From contig CAYWKD010000014.1 in NCBI GenBank assembly GCA_964458705.1, positions 1 to 64,000 on the forward strand: a stretch of DNA of 64,000 nt. The letters are read 5' to 3'. Origin of the DNA: JAAUTG01 sp964458705 (lineage in GTDB: Bacteria; Bacteroidota; Bacteroidia; Chitinophagales; Saprospiraceae). Shown one piece after another: positions 9,215 to 17,389 of this stretch. Position numbers and translations under genes: made by a program. The notes under the pieces are model-generated. The model made no database searches and had not been told where the DNA came from. It saw only the letters and a program-made list of their open reading frames with translations. How positions within the stretch are numbered: position 1 is the stretch's first letter; the number at the start of each line of letters is the position of its first letter.

Positions 9215-9652
9215 TTATTTTTGCAATACTACATTTTCTGCGAATAAGCCTTTCGGTCCACTGTTTATTTCAAAAAAGACTTTATCTTTTTCTTCCACAG
9301 AATCAACTAGATTATTGACATGTGTGAAATAACTTTCTTTCGTCTTTTCATCAACGATGAAACCATAACCTTTTTCCGTATTGAAATAATTAACTATGCC
9401 TGATCGGATTACATCTTCTTCGGGAAGACTTTCCCCTTTAGGAATGCTTATTTGAATATCTTCTAGTTTTACTTCAACCTTTTTCGATAAATCTGGCTTT
9501 TGCGTAGTCAAGTTACCATTTTCATCAACATACATAAACTCAGCGGTGGGCTTTTTACCTTCTGATTTTTCTTTAAGTTTCTTTTCTACCTTATCCTTTT
9601 TTCTTTTTTGCCTTTTCTTTTCTCTTTCTTTCTTGTTATAACTGTCTGCCAT
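9215..9652 (-). CDS. Cold-shock-domain protein with lysine-rich N-terminal extension
   Basis: The 145-residue protein has a highly charged N-terminal region (residues 3-35, almost all K/R/E, probably a disordered or coiled extension). A linker follows with FMYVDENGNLTTQKPDL, and the C-terminal cold-shock domain spans about residues 83-145, with RNP1-like EKGYGFIVD and RNP2-like YFTHVNN. This extended form is common in Bacteroidota. The basic arm probably increases RNA or ribosome affinity, though that is inferred. It lies 103 bp upstream of the single-domain cold-shock gene on the same strand; the two could be co-transcribed or regulated separately. Start ATG 9652. Confidence 0.88.
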   Translation of the reverse strand: MADSYNKKEREKKRQKRKKDKVEKKLKEKSEGKKPTAEFMYVDENGNLTTQKPDLSKKVEVKLEDIQISIPKGESLPEEDVIRSGIVNYFNTEKGYGFIVDEKTKESYFTHVNNLVDSVEEKDKVFFEINSGPKGLFAENVVLQK

Positions 9653-9809
9653 GTAAAAATTCTAAATAATAAAAAACGTAAAAATTAGAATTATTATAAA
9701 TGGTCAAAATTCAACGGTTAACAATTTGTAAAATCCTAAATATTAACTTACTTTACAAAGATAGATAATATTAATCAGAAATACTAATTTATACAATTAT
9801 TTATAAAAA

Positions 9810-10277
9810 ATGAGTAAAATAATCCAGCCACCAGGAGCAATAGATCGAACCTTGAGTAAGCAAGAGATTATTGAATTTGCTGAGGCTCATGCTGCTCAGG
9901 TCATTGATAAAGGTTATGATTTGCTAAAAGTATATGTGGAATTGAAGCGATATCAATTGTACTTAGACACAATTATTAAAGCATTAAAAACAGAAGCTGT
10001 AGAAGTGGCAAAGCAGCAAAGCAAAAAATCATTCAATTATTCCAATGCGCGGATTCAAGTTCACAATAGGACAAAATACAACTATGAATCAGACAAAAAG
10101 TGGGTCGAATTAAATACGCAGTTAGAACTACTAAAGGAAGAGCGAAAGAAGCGGGAACAACTGCTCAAAAGCATTGTGGGAGAGTACAAGGAAATTGTAG
10201 ATACAGAAACAGGCGAAGTAGAACAATTAATTGCTCCTCTGAAAGAAGTTCTGGATCAGATAGTTGTCAGACTCTAG
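9810..10277 (+). CDS. Hypothetical coiled-coil protein, resembling phage early-region proteins
   Basis: The 155-residue soluble protein is largely helical, with a coiled-coil segment around residues 105-135 (KKWVELNTQLELLKEERKKREQLLKSIVGEYKEIVD) and the phrase VDTETGEVEQLIAPLK near the end. I do not recognise a named family. The pattern 'KYNYESDKKWVELN...LLKEERKKRE...EIVDTETGEV' resembles small proteins of unknown function found in phage early regions of Bacteroidota, which is an impression to be tested by a search. No other phage gene is nearby, so it would be an isolated acquisition or a remnant. The ATG at 9810 follows an AT-rich region and there is no Shine-Dalgarno sequence. Confidence 0.65.
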   Translation: MSKIIQPPGAIDRTLSKQEIIEFAEAHAAQVIDKGYDLLKVYVELKRYQLYLDTIIKALKTEAVEVAKQQSKKSFNYSNARIQVHNRTKYNYESDKKWVELNTQLELLKEERKKREQLLKSIVGEYKEIVDTETGEVEQLIAPLKEVLDQIVVRL

Positions 10278-10440
10278 CCACTAATCTAAAGTGAGCGTAG
10301 CAGATACTGCCATTGGATTAGCACCACTTAAACGCTTAGTCTATTTTTTATTGACATTTATCTAAAGTTACCAATTTTTTGAATGATATTTCATCAATTC
10401 CACTTATATTCATTTTTGAACAGCAATAAAATTTCCTGTA

Positions 10441-11343
10441 ATGGATGCAATTTTAGAATTACGAAGCGTTGCGAAAATATATGACAAAGCAAGAGTTGTG
10501 AACAATGTGAGTTTTGAAGTGCCGAAAGGAAAAATCTTTGGACTACTCGGGCCTAATGGTGCTGGCAAAACTACGATTATCCGCATCATAACTACGATTA
10601 TTGGAGCAGATGAGGGCGAAGTATATATAGATGGCGAAAAACTCCACGCTCAGCATCCTACTCAAATTGGTTATATGCCAGAAGAAAGAGGGCTTTACAA
10701 AAAGATGAAAGTAGGAGAGCATCTGATGTATTTGGCTCAGTTAAAGGGGATGTCGAGTGCAAAAGCTAAGCAAAAATTAGGGCATTGGTTCAAAAAATTT
10801 GAAATCACAGACTGGTGGACGAAAAGAGTGGAAGAGCTTTCAAAAGGAATGCAGCAAAAAATTCAGTTTATTGCCACAGTAGTACATGAGCCGAAACTAT
10901 TAATCTTAGATGAGCCCTTTTCTGGTCTTGACCCAATCAATACCAACCTTATTAAAGATGAAATCGATCAACTCCATCAGAACGGCACGAGCATCATTTT
11001 TTCCACCCACCGCATGGAGCAGGTAGAAGCTATTTGTGAAAATATTGTCCTAATCAATCAAGGAAAAAAAGTGCTGGAAGGTGATGTAAAAGCCATAAAA
11101 AACCAATTCAAAAATAATCTATTCGAAATTGAATTTGAGGAAGCAGCTCCTGAATTGCCTTCTGCCATAATGGTAAAAGAACAAAAAAAGAATGCCGTCA
11201 TTGTCCAACTAGAAAATGCTGAGGCATCGAATGATCTACTTAGGTATTTTTTAGACAAAGGCAGCCGCATTCAATCCTTTAATGAAATTTTACCTACTCT
11301 AAATGAAATTTTTATCCGAAGGGTGAATGAAGTTCAACAATAA
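10441..11343 (+). CDS. ABC transporter ATP-binding protein, NatA type with C-terminal DUF4162
   Basis: The 300-residue ATPase has Walker A at residues 37-45 (GPNGAGKTT), the signature LSKGMQQK near 136, Walker B LLILDEPFSGLDP near 152-164, and a switch histidine in FSTHRMEQ. The last 80 residues form the DUF4162 extension typical of NatA-like export ATPases. It is followed 40 bp later by its permease, and the two form an export system whose substrate (sodium, a drug or a lipid) cannot be told from sequence. It acts on the cytoplasmic face of the inner membrane. Confidence 0.93.
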   Translation: MDAILELRSVAKIYDKARVVNNVSFEVPKGKIFGLLGPNGAGKTTIIRIITTIIGADEGEVYIDGEKLHAQHPTQIGYMPEERGLYKKMKVGEHLMYLAQLKGMSSAKAKQKLGHWFKKFEITDWWTKRVEELSKGMQQKIQFIATVVHEPKLLILDEPFSGLDPINTNLIKDEIDQLHQNGTSIIFSTHRMEQVEAICENIVLINQGKKVLEGDVKAIKNQFKNNLFEIEFEEAAPELPSAIMVKEQKKNAVIVQLENAEASNDLLRYFLDKGSRIQSFNEILPTLNEIFIRRVNEVQQ

Positions 11344-11383
11344 TTAGATTATCTGTTTTTCTTACACCAATCAACATTAAGAT

Positions 11384-12718
11384 ATGAGCAATTTATCACT
11401 TATAATAAAAAGAGAGTATTTAGTCAGGGTTCGCAAGCGTGCCTTTATTTTAACGACACTATTAACACCTATTGGCATTGCTCTTTTCTACGGCATTGTG
11501 ATTTTAATGGTGATGTACAGAGGCGATGAGGCTCTAAAGATTGCCGTATTAGATGAAGGAAGCCTAATCCATATTTCTTCAGATAGCACCAATAACTTGG
11601 TTTTTCACAAAGAAACTACTGACTTAGCTAGTCTGAGAAACACCCTTTCAGAAAAAGGCTACGATGGCGTATTGCAAATTCCAGCTATTGATGATCCTTA
11701 CAGCGAAAGGCTTGCTTTGAATTACTACTCCGACAAAACACCTTCTATTGAAGTGAAATCTAGTATAGAAAACTGGGTGGAAGATTTTGTTGAAAATTAT
11801 AAAATGCAAGCACTTGAGCTAGATAGTAAGAAATTAGCTGCACTCAACACCAATATTTCTATTGATCCTCAACCACTAGACGACAGAACGGAAGATACTG
11901 CTAGCAGTATGAGTTCTGAAATTGGGGCAGGTATTGCTTTCACAATGGGTATGTTGATGTTCTTTGTCATCAGTATCTATGGTGGCATGGTGATGAGAGG
12001 CGTAATGGAAGAAAAAACAAATCGCATTGTAGAGGTGATGATTTCTTCGGTGAAGCCTTTTGACTTGATGCTAGGCAAAATTATTGGCATAGGATTAGTT
12101 GGATTGACGCAAATGCTCATTTGGCTGATTTTTATTCCGCTGGTTCTCTTTGTTCTTTCTGTCGCTTTTGGACTATCAGGGACAGAAATGCCAACCGATA
12201 TGAATATGCCGAATGCTGCAGCTACTGAGTTCAGCAACCCAAATAATCTCGATGCCATCAATCAAGTTTATGAAGAGGTAATGTCTCAAAATTGGGCATT
12301 AATTATCCCGTCAATCCTTATTTTCTTTTTAGGAGGGTATTTTATGTATTCTTCTCTTTTTGCAGCAGTTGGTTCGGCTATTGGAGATGATCTAGGGGAA
12401 AGCCAATCCCTAACGCTACCAATTATGCTGCCTGTCATACTGGCGTTTTATCTGACCATTTTTATAGTCGTCCGTTCTCCCGATAGTAGCATCTCCGTTT
12501 GGTCATCACTATTTCCCTTATTTTCGCCTATCGTCATGCCGGGCCGTATGGCATTTGATCCACCTATTTGGCAAGTGTTACTCTCTTTAGTTTTACTCAT
12601 TGCGACTTCCATTTTCTTTGTTTGGCTTTCTGCAAGAATCTATCGAGTGGGCATATTACTGTATGGTAAAAAGAACAACTTTAGAGAAATTTGGAAATGG
12701 ATGTTTTACAAAGGCTAG
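11384..12718 (+). CDS. ABC transporter permease, NatB/ABC-2 type
   Basis: The 444-residue protein has the ABC-2 layout: an N-terminal helix (ILTTLLTPIGIALFYGIVILMVMY), a periplasmic loop of about 120 residues, then five to six helices including MGMLMFFVISIYGGMVMRGVMEEKTNRIVEVMISSVKPFDLMLGKIIGIG. The phrase EEKTNRIVEVMISS is the conserved cytoplasmic motif of NatB/YhaP-like permeases. Its cognate ATPase lies immediately upstream. An AT-rich repeat element follows the stop codon by about 20 bp. Confidence 0.9.
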   Translation: MSNLSLIIKREYLVRVRKRAFILTTLLTPIGIALFYGIVILMVMYRGDEALKIAVLDEGSLIHISSDSTNNLVFHKETTDLASLRNTLSEKGYDGVLQIPAIDDPYSERLALNYYSDKTPSIEVKSSIENWVEDFVENYKMQALELDSKKLAALNTNISIDPQPLDDRTEDTASSMSSEIGAGIAFTMGMLMFFVISIYGGMVMRGVMEEKTNRIVEVMISSVKPFDLMLGKIIGIGLVGLTQMLIWLIFIPLVLFVLSVAFGLSGTEMPTDMNMPNAAATEFSNPNNLDAINQVYEEVMSQNWALIIPSILIFFLGGYFMYSSLFAAVGSAIGDDLGESQSLTLPIMLPVILAFYLTIFIVVRSPDSSISVWSSLFPLFSPIVMPGRMAFDPPIWQVLLSLVLLIATSIFFVWLSARIYRVGILLYGKKNNFREIWKWMFYKG

Positions 12719-12736
12719 GTTACCACTCAGGAGTGA

Positions 12737-12841
12737 GTAAGTGGACAAAATTGTTTATGGGTTTAGATCGCTTATTTATCTACACCGTTTCTTTTTAATG
12801 TGATTATTATGTCACTAAACATTCAAGCCTGTCCACCTACT
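12737..12841. repeat. MITE-like inverted-repeat element, copy A
   Basis: About 105 bp bounded by imperfect terminal inverted repeats (GTAAGTGGACA at left, reverse complement GTAGGTGGACA at right) with an inner palindrome AATGTGAT-tatt-ATGTCAC. The same element occurs at 27215-27305 (reverse orientation) and 31111-31219; shared core words include GTTTAGAT, CTTATTT, TTAATGTGAT and CACTAAA. No transposase is encoded, so it is a non-autonomous mobile element or a REP-like sequence. Confidence 0.7.
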
Positions 12842-12901
12842 TAGTTAAAAATATCTTGAACTCAAAGAGCAAATTAGTATAGTCTGTAGAACCTTGGCGT
12901 G

Positions 12902-13315
12902 TTACTCAATTTTTTGAGCATCTACTTCTGACTCCGAAGGCTCAGGTATGTGCTCGACAATACCATGAAATTTCAGCAAATGTTGTGCGTCTTCTTCATT
13001 GTAAATACAAAGCGTGAGAGTGCGCTTCTGGCGCATATCTTTTGGAAATAGGATTTTAATGGGATTGTGAACATAGCCATTATCTTCAAACATCAAGATT
13101 TGTTTGTTGCGCGTCGGAATGCGAAAGCGCAGTAACTCCTCCGCATTTCTTGGTAGTGGTACTTCTTCATAACCTTCTTCCTCCAAGAATTGGCAGATCA
13201 TTTCATAGGATTGCTGCAAAGAAGAACCTGCAAAAACAGTTCGGTATTCCCAACCATCGCTTTCGCCTTCTAAATAATTACTACCCGCAGGTGGAAATTC
13301 ATCTCTTAATGCCAT
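12902..13315 (-). CDS. Hypothetical cytoplasmic protein
   Basis: The 137-residue acidic protein (MALRDEFPPAGSNYLEGESDGWEYR...) has no signal peptide or membrane helix. It looks like a small alpha/beta protein and contains the phrase GYEEVPLPRNAEELLRFRIPTRNKQILMFEDNGYVHNPIKILFP; the last 15 residues are acidic and probably disordered. I recognise no family. It is monocistronic, divergent from the aldo/keto reductase gene, with 250 bp of intergenic DNA between. Coding is supported by codon use like that of its neighbours and a clean ATG start, but the function is unknown. Confidence 0.6.
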   Translation of the reverse strand: MALRDEFPPAGSNYLEGESDGWEYRTVFAGSSLQQSYEMICQFLEEEGYEEVPLPRNAEELLRFRIPTRNKQILMFEDNGYVHNPIKILFPKDMRQKRTLTLCIYNEEDAQHLLKFHGIVEHIPEPSESEVDAQKIE

Positions 13316-13568
13316 ATCAATTCGAGATAAACAATAAAAAATATTATCTTTAGCAAAAGCAATTACTTGCCACTATTTATTACAAATCATTACTTTATTA
13401 ATTCTAAAGTTCTCCGCTCAATGGTTGTAATCTTACTTTTCGGATACTAAAAATGGCAAATAGTTACAACAAAAATAAACAAACTTAGACTAGAGTTCCC
13501 TTTCTTTGCTTAATTAAATCAACAACACATATACTGCTAAAGCAGTTTTAGAGACTGAACTAAATAAA

Positions 13569-14480
13569 ATGATAGCACCAATACAGATAGCAAAAGACGG
13601 TCCGACATTTTCTCGACTAGTGTTTGGCGTGATGAAATGGGGAATATGGGGACACAATTTAAGTCCAAAGGAAGTAGTGCCCCTCATTACAGAAAGTATA
13701 GAATTAGGCGTTACAACCTTCGACCATGCAGATATCTATGGGCATTACACCACGGAAGCTCTTTTTGGTGAGGCAATGAGAATGATTCCTTCGATGCGAC
13801 AAAAAATGCAACTCGTCACAAAATGTGGCATCAAGATGCTGTCGCCCAATCGTCCGAGCCACCAACTAAAATCATACGATACAAGTCAGGCACATATTTT
13901 GCAATCCGTTGAAAATTCACTTCGCTTTTTGCGAACAGATTACGTGGATTTGCTTCTGATTCATCGTCCTTCGCCATTAATGCAACCCGACGAAGTTGCA
14001 GAGGCTTTCACCAAACTCAAGCAATCTGGAAAAGTGCTGCACTTTGGCGTTTCTAACTTCACGCCCTCACAATTTGATCTGATTAATAGCCGCTTTCCAC
14101 TTGTTACCAACCAAATTGAAGCATCTCTCTTACACTTATACCCCTTTGTGAACGGTGCATTAGATCAAATGATGAACTACGAAATAGCTCCAATGGCATG
14201 GAGTCCGCTAGGCGGTGGACGTGTATTCAAGCATTTTGAGGATGAGCAAGTGCAGCGCGTGCGGCTAGTTGCCAACTCACTGGGCAGAAAGTATGGAGAT
14301 ATGGGCATTGATCAGGTCATATTGGCTTGGCTATTAAAACATCCATCCAATATTCTTCCTGTACTAGGTACTGGTCGGATTGAACGGCTAGAAGCATCTG
14401 TGCGTACGCTTGACTTTGAAATGCCAATGGAAGATTGGTTTAAACTATGGGAGGCGTCTGTAGGCGAAGAAGTGCCGTGA
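13569..14480 (+). CDS. Aldo/keto reductase
   Basis: The 303-residue TIM-barrel oxidoreductase shows the AKR catalytic tetrad region: D and Y in TFDHADIYGHYTTEALFGEA, K in LVTKCGIK, and H in VDLLLIHRPSPL. It also has the cofactor-binding segment GKVLHFGVSNFTPSQFDL and a C-terminal NADP(H) site (ILPVLGTGRIERLEASV). It most resembles the YdhF-like subgroup, cytoplasmic NADPH-dependent reductases of carbonyl compounds with broad substrates. It is followed 53 bp later by the methionine-sulfoxide reductase gene, which may share its transcript and a redox role. Confidence 0.92.
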   Translation: MIAPIQIAKDGPTFSRLVFGVMKWGIWGHNLSPKEVVPLITESIELGVTTFDHADIYGHYTTEALFGEAMRMIPSMRQKMQLVTKCGIKMLSPNRPSHQLKSYDTSQAHILQSVENSLRFLRTDYVDLLLIHRPSPLMQPDEVAEAFTKLKQSGKVLHFGVSNFTPSQFDLINSRFPLVTNQIEASLLHLYPFVNGALDQMMNYEIAPMAWSPLGGGRVFKHFEDEQVQRVRLVANSLGRKYGDMGIDQVILAWLLKHPSNILPVLGTGRIERLEASVRTLDFEMPMEDWFKLWEASVGEEVP

Positions 14481-14533
14481 TATTGGTGATGGTAGATTTT
14501 CATAATTTAAAAAATAATATTCAACTTTTTAAT

Positions 14534-15082
14534 ATGGCTGCAACTGCTGAAATGCCTTACTTTATTAGACCTTCTTTGAATTTAAGTAATGAAGAAAAAC
14601 ATATTGCTTATCAAGAAGCGAGTCGTGCAATTGATGCAAACTTACAGGACGAAAAAAATTTATTCCTCAAAATGGTAACTATCAATTGCTTATTGAAAAC
14701 CTATTTGCCTTATTTTTACTGGACAGGCTTTTATATTGTAGATGATGGCAAACTGAAAGTGGGTCCCTATCAAGGCACGCTGGGTTGTTTGTCTATTGAT
14801 TTTTCAAAAGGCGTTTGTGGAAAAGCGACAAGAACTAGGCAAACTCAGATTGTGGGACAAGTACATGCCTTGGCGCAAGGCAGTGATCACATTGCTTGCG
14901 ATCCTAACTCACAATCAGAAATTGTAGTACCCGTATTAGACTATCTTGGGAAACTATTGGGTGTTTTTGACGTGGATAGTACGCTGCCGCAATCTTTTGA
15001 TGTGATAGATCAAAAATATTTAGAAGCTATTCTAAAGAAACACTTTTCTAATACCTCTTTAATCCACAACTACACGTTTTAA
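14534..15082 (+). CDS. msrC: Free methionine-(R)-sulfoxide reductase (GAF domain)
   Basis: The 182-residue protein is a single GAF domain with the family's three cysteines in place: GTLGCLSIDFSKGVCGKA and HIACDPNSQSEIVVPV. The last cysteine (HIACD) is the catalytic one in characterised enzymes. The enzyme reduces free L-methionine-(R)-sulfoxide using thioredoxin. The open frame extends back over the end of the aldo/keto reductase gene (to 14447), but the family N-terminus and clean spacing favour ATG 14534 (MAATAEMPYF); ATG 14489 is an alternative start. Confidence 0.9.
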   Translation: MAATAEMPYFIRPSLNLSNEEKHIAYQEASRAIDANLQDEKNLFLKMVTINCLLKTYLPYFYWTGFYIVDDGKLKVGPYQGTLGCLSIDFSKGVCGKATRTRQTQIVGQVHALAQGSDHIACDPNSQSEIVVPVLDYLGKLLGVFDVDSTLPQSFDVIDQKYLEAILKKHFSNTSLIHNYTF

Positions 15083-15117
15083 TCTCAATAAGCATTAAAA
15101 AGTAACGACTAAAAAAT

Positions 15118-16068
15118 ATGAGCAGAGCTATTCCCGTCGTAAATTTAGCCCAATTTATTAATGGCAACCCTAGTGAAAAACAAGCATTTGTACAACAGAT
15201 TGGTCACGCTTTTCAAGATACAGGTTTTGTAGCCGTCAAGGATCATGGTGTTTCACAACAATTGATTGATGATTTCTATGCTGCCTCTAACGCATTTTTT
15301 GCGCTTCCCTTCAAAGTTAAAAAGCAGTACGAAGTTGAAGGTCTGGCAGGGCAACGCGGTTATACTTCTTTTGGAAAAGAAACCGCCAAGGGCTCGGTAG
15401 TGCCTGATCTCAAGGAGTTTTTTCAGATTGGACAAACAGTGATGGATGATGACCCAATCAAAGAAAAGTACCCTAAGAATATAATGACTGATGCTCTGCC
15501 TGAATTTACAACTTTAGGCGACCAATTATATAAAGCCTTTGAGGTGTCAGGTGCAGCCTTGTTAAGAGCCATTGCTATCTACTTAGAGCTAGAAGAAGAT
15601 TACTTTAAAGATAAAATATACAATGGCAATAGCATTCTCAGGGCTATTCACTACCCTCCCATCCAGCAAGAACCTGCCTCCGCGGTACGAGCAGAGCAGC
15701 ATGAAGACATCAATTTAATTACCTTGCTTGTAGGAGCTTCGGCAGGAGGATTGCAGCTTTTAACTAAAGAAAATAAGTGGTTAACGATCATGCCAGAGAA
15801 AGGAGAATTAGTAGTGAATGTAGGTGATATGTTGCAGCGTTTGACCAATAATTACTTAAAATCAACAACACATCGAGTTGTGAATCCTCCGAAATCAGAA
15901 TGGCATTTATCGCGTCTTTCAATTCCATTTTTTCTACATCCAAGAATGGAAATGGACTTGACCTGCTTAGATCATTGCGTATCGGAGGATAATCCAGCAC
16001 AGTACAAACCCATCACAGCGATTGAGTATTTGGAAGAGCGGTTGAGAGAAATTGGGCTACGGAAGTAA
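15118..16068 (+). CDS. 2-oxoglutarate/Fe(II)-dependent oxygenase, isopenicillin-N-synthase family
   Basis: The 316-residue protein has the DIOX_N region (residues 5-115, IPVVNLAQF...GFVAVKDHGVS) and the C-terminal jelly-roll. The iron facial triad is HxD in EQHEDINLITLL and a distal H in STTHRVVNP, with the 2OG-binding arginine in HLSRLSIPFFLHP. The family covers antibiotic synthesis, ethylene formation and hydroxylation of small molecules; the substrate here cannot be assigned. It sits alone with no biosynthetic cluster nearby, so a primary-metabolic or detoxifying role is as likely as a secondary one. It converges with sbcD. Confidence 0.9.
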   Translation: MSRAIPVVNLAQFINGNPSEKQAFVQQIGHAFQDTGFVAVKDHGVSQQLIDDFYAASNAFFALPFKVKKQYEVEGLAGQRGYTSFGKETAKGSVVPDLKEFFQIGQTVMDDDPIKEKYPKNIMTDALPEFTTLGDQLYKAFEVSGAALLRAIAIYLELEEDYFKDKIYNGNSILRAIHYPPIQQEPASAVRAEQHEDINLITLLVGASAGGLQLLTKENKWLTIMPEKGELVVNVGDMLQRLTNNYLKSTTHRVVNPPKSEWHLSRLSIPFFLHPRMEMDLTCLDHCVSEDNPAQYKPITAIEYLEERLREIGLRK

Positions 16069-16106
16069 TCTATCTGTGGTGTAACTGCTACGAATTGTAA
16101 CAGTAA

Positions 16107-17315
16107 TCACTGTTTGTCTTCCTTTTCTTGCATCCAATTTTGCAATTCTTTAAAAGTAAGCATCAAAGAATTTATTTCTTCGGTCGGTAAACCTTCCGAC
16201 TCACATTTTTTTAAAAAAATATCAACCGGTTGTAGGTCTTTCAAGTCAATTAGCGGTTGGTTTACAGCTATACCTCCTGGCTGAAAAGAAGTCCTGATTT
16301 TAAGTAATTCTATATTCAAATCTTGCACAAACTCTTGCAATTCAATATCTAAGTTAGGAATAGTGCGTTCATCTGTTACTAGCACATCTACCCAAACTGG
16401 TAAATTATCTTTATAATCTTTATGCAATTGGAGTAAACGAGATTTTATTTCATCAAAAGGAAGAACTACAGTTTTGAGACGACGAAATTGAGGTAGAGAA
16501 ACAAGAACAACGCTGCTTTTGCGTTCTTCAAAAGTTACCACCTTCACCACTTTCTCATCCTTTGTCTCGCTAAAACTTAGCGGAATTAAAGAACCCGAAT
16601 AATGCACTTTGCCATAGTTATAGGCTCGATGAATATGCCCTAATGCTACGTAATCAAAAATGGCAGGGAACTGTTTTGCTGCAATATTCTCACGATCACC
16701 GATATAAATATTATCTCTTTCTTCCTGTCTGCCGACTTCTTTTAGATACAAATGCCCTGTTCCAATAAGTGGCACATTCAAGGCAGCATAAGATTCAAGG
16801 ACATTTCCTATTTGCTCGTAGTGCGCTTTAATACCTGCTCGAATAGCTGCAATCCGCTCCAAGCCAGTTTCTCCCGACACGCTAGTTTTCAAATCTTTAT
16901 CTCTGAGAAAAGGTACTGCAGCTACTACGGCTTCTAGCTTGCCTTGCTGATCTTTGAGCTCAATAATTTCATCTTCAACTGCTTCCGTAGCCATTCCAAT
17001 TATGTAAATGTTTAGGGCAGAAAGCAGCTCTTTAGGAGCATTCAACATGGCAGGAGAATCGTGATTTCCTCCGATGATGACGACGTGGCGACAACTTGTA
17101 GTGAGCAACTGAGTCAAGAAACGATAGTAAAGACGGCGAGCAGCATTCGGTGGGTTGCCAATATCAAAAATATCTCCAGCCACGATTAGTGTATCAATAG
17201 CTTCCGATTTAATCGTCTCAATCAACCAATTCAAAGCTAATTCATGTTCTTGCAAGCGATCGTTGGATTGAAAACGCTGCCCCAAGTGCCAGTCTGAAGT
17301 ATGAAGAAGTTTCAT
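16107..17315 (-). CDS. sbcD: Exonuclease SbcCD subunit D
   Basis: The 402-residue calcineurin-like phosphoesterase carries all Mre11/SbcD motifs: TSDWHLGQ (D8, H10), VAGDIFD, IGGNHDSP, GTGHLY and ALGHIHR. The C-terminal SbcD domain follows (residues ~280-400). SbcD is the nuclease of the SbcCD complex that opens hairpins and processes DNA ends, working with the ATPase SbcC. Unusually, no sbcC lies adjacent on either side; the downstream neighbour is the converging oxygenase gene and the upstream one is a surface protein. The partner must be elsewhere in the genome or absent. Start ATG 17315. Confidence 0.95.
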   Translation of the reverse strand: MKLLHTSDWHLGQRFQSNDRLQEHELALNWLIETIKSEAIDTLIVAGDIFDIGNPPNAARRLYYRFLTQLLTTSCRHVVIIGGNHDSPAMLNAPKELLSALNIYIIGMATEAVEDEIIELKDQQGKLEAVVAAVPFLRDKDLKTSVSGETGLERIAAIRAGIKAHYEQIGNVLESYAALNVPLIGTGHLYLKEVGRQEERDNIYIGDRENIAAKQFPAIFDYVALGHIHRAYNYGKVHYSGSLIPLSFSETKDEKVVKVVTFEERKSSVVLVSLPQFRRLKTVVLPFDEIKSRLLQLHKDYKDNLPVWVDVLVTDERTIPNLDIELQEFVQDLNIELLKIRTSFQPGGIAVNQPLIDLKDLQPVDIFLKKCESEGLPTEEINSLMLTFKELQNWMQEKEDKQ

Positions 17316-17389
17316 TCGATGGATTAATGAGCAATTAATGATGAAATCAGGCTTCTAGCAAATTTATCAGTTTTGAATTTGTACGTTAC

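Noticed and set aside
14447..14533. Extended N-terminus of the methionine-sulfoxide reductase overlapping the aldo/keto reductase gene
   Set aside because: The extra residues are not part of the GAF family, and ATG 14534 gives the usual length.
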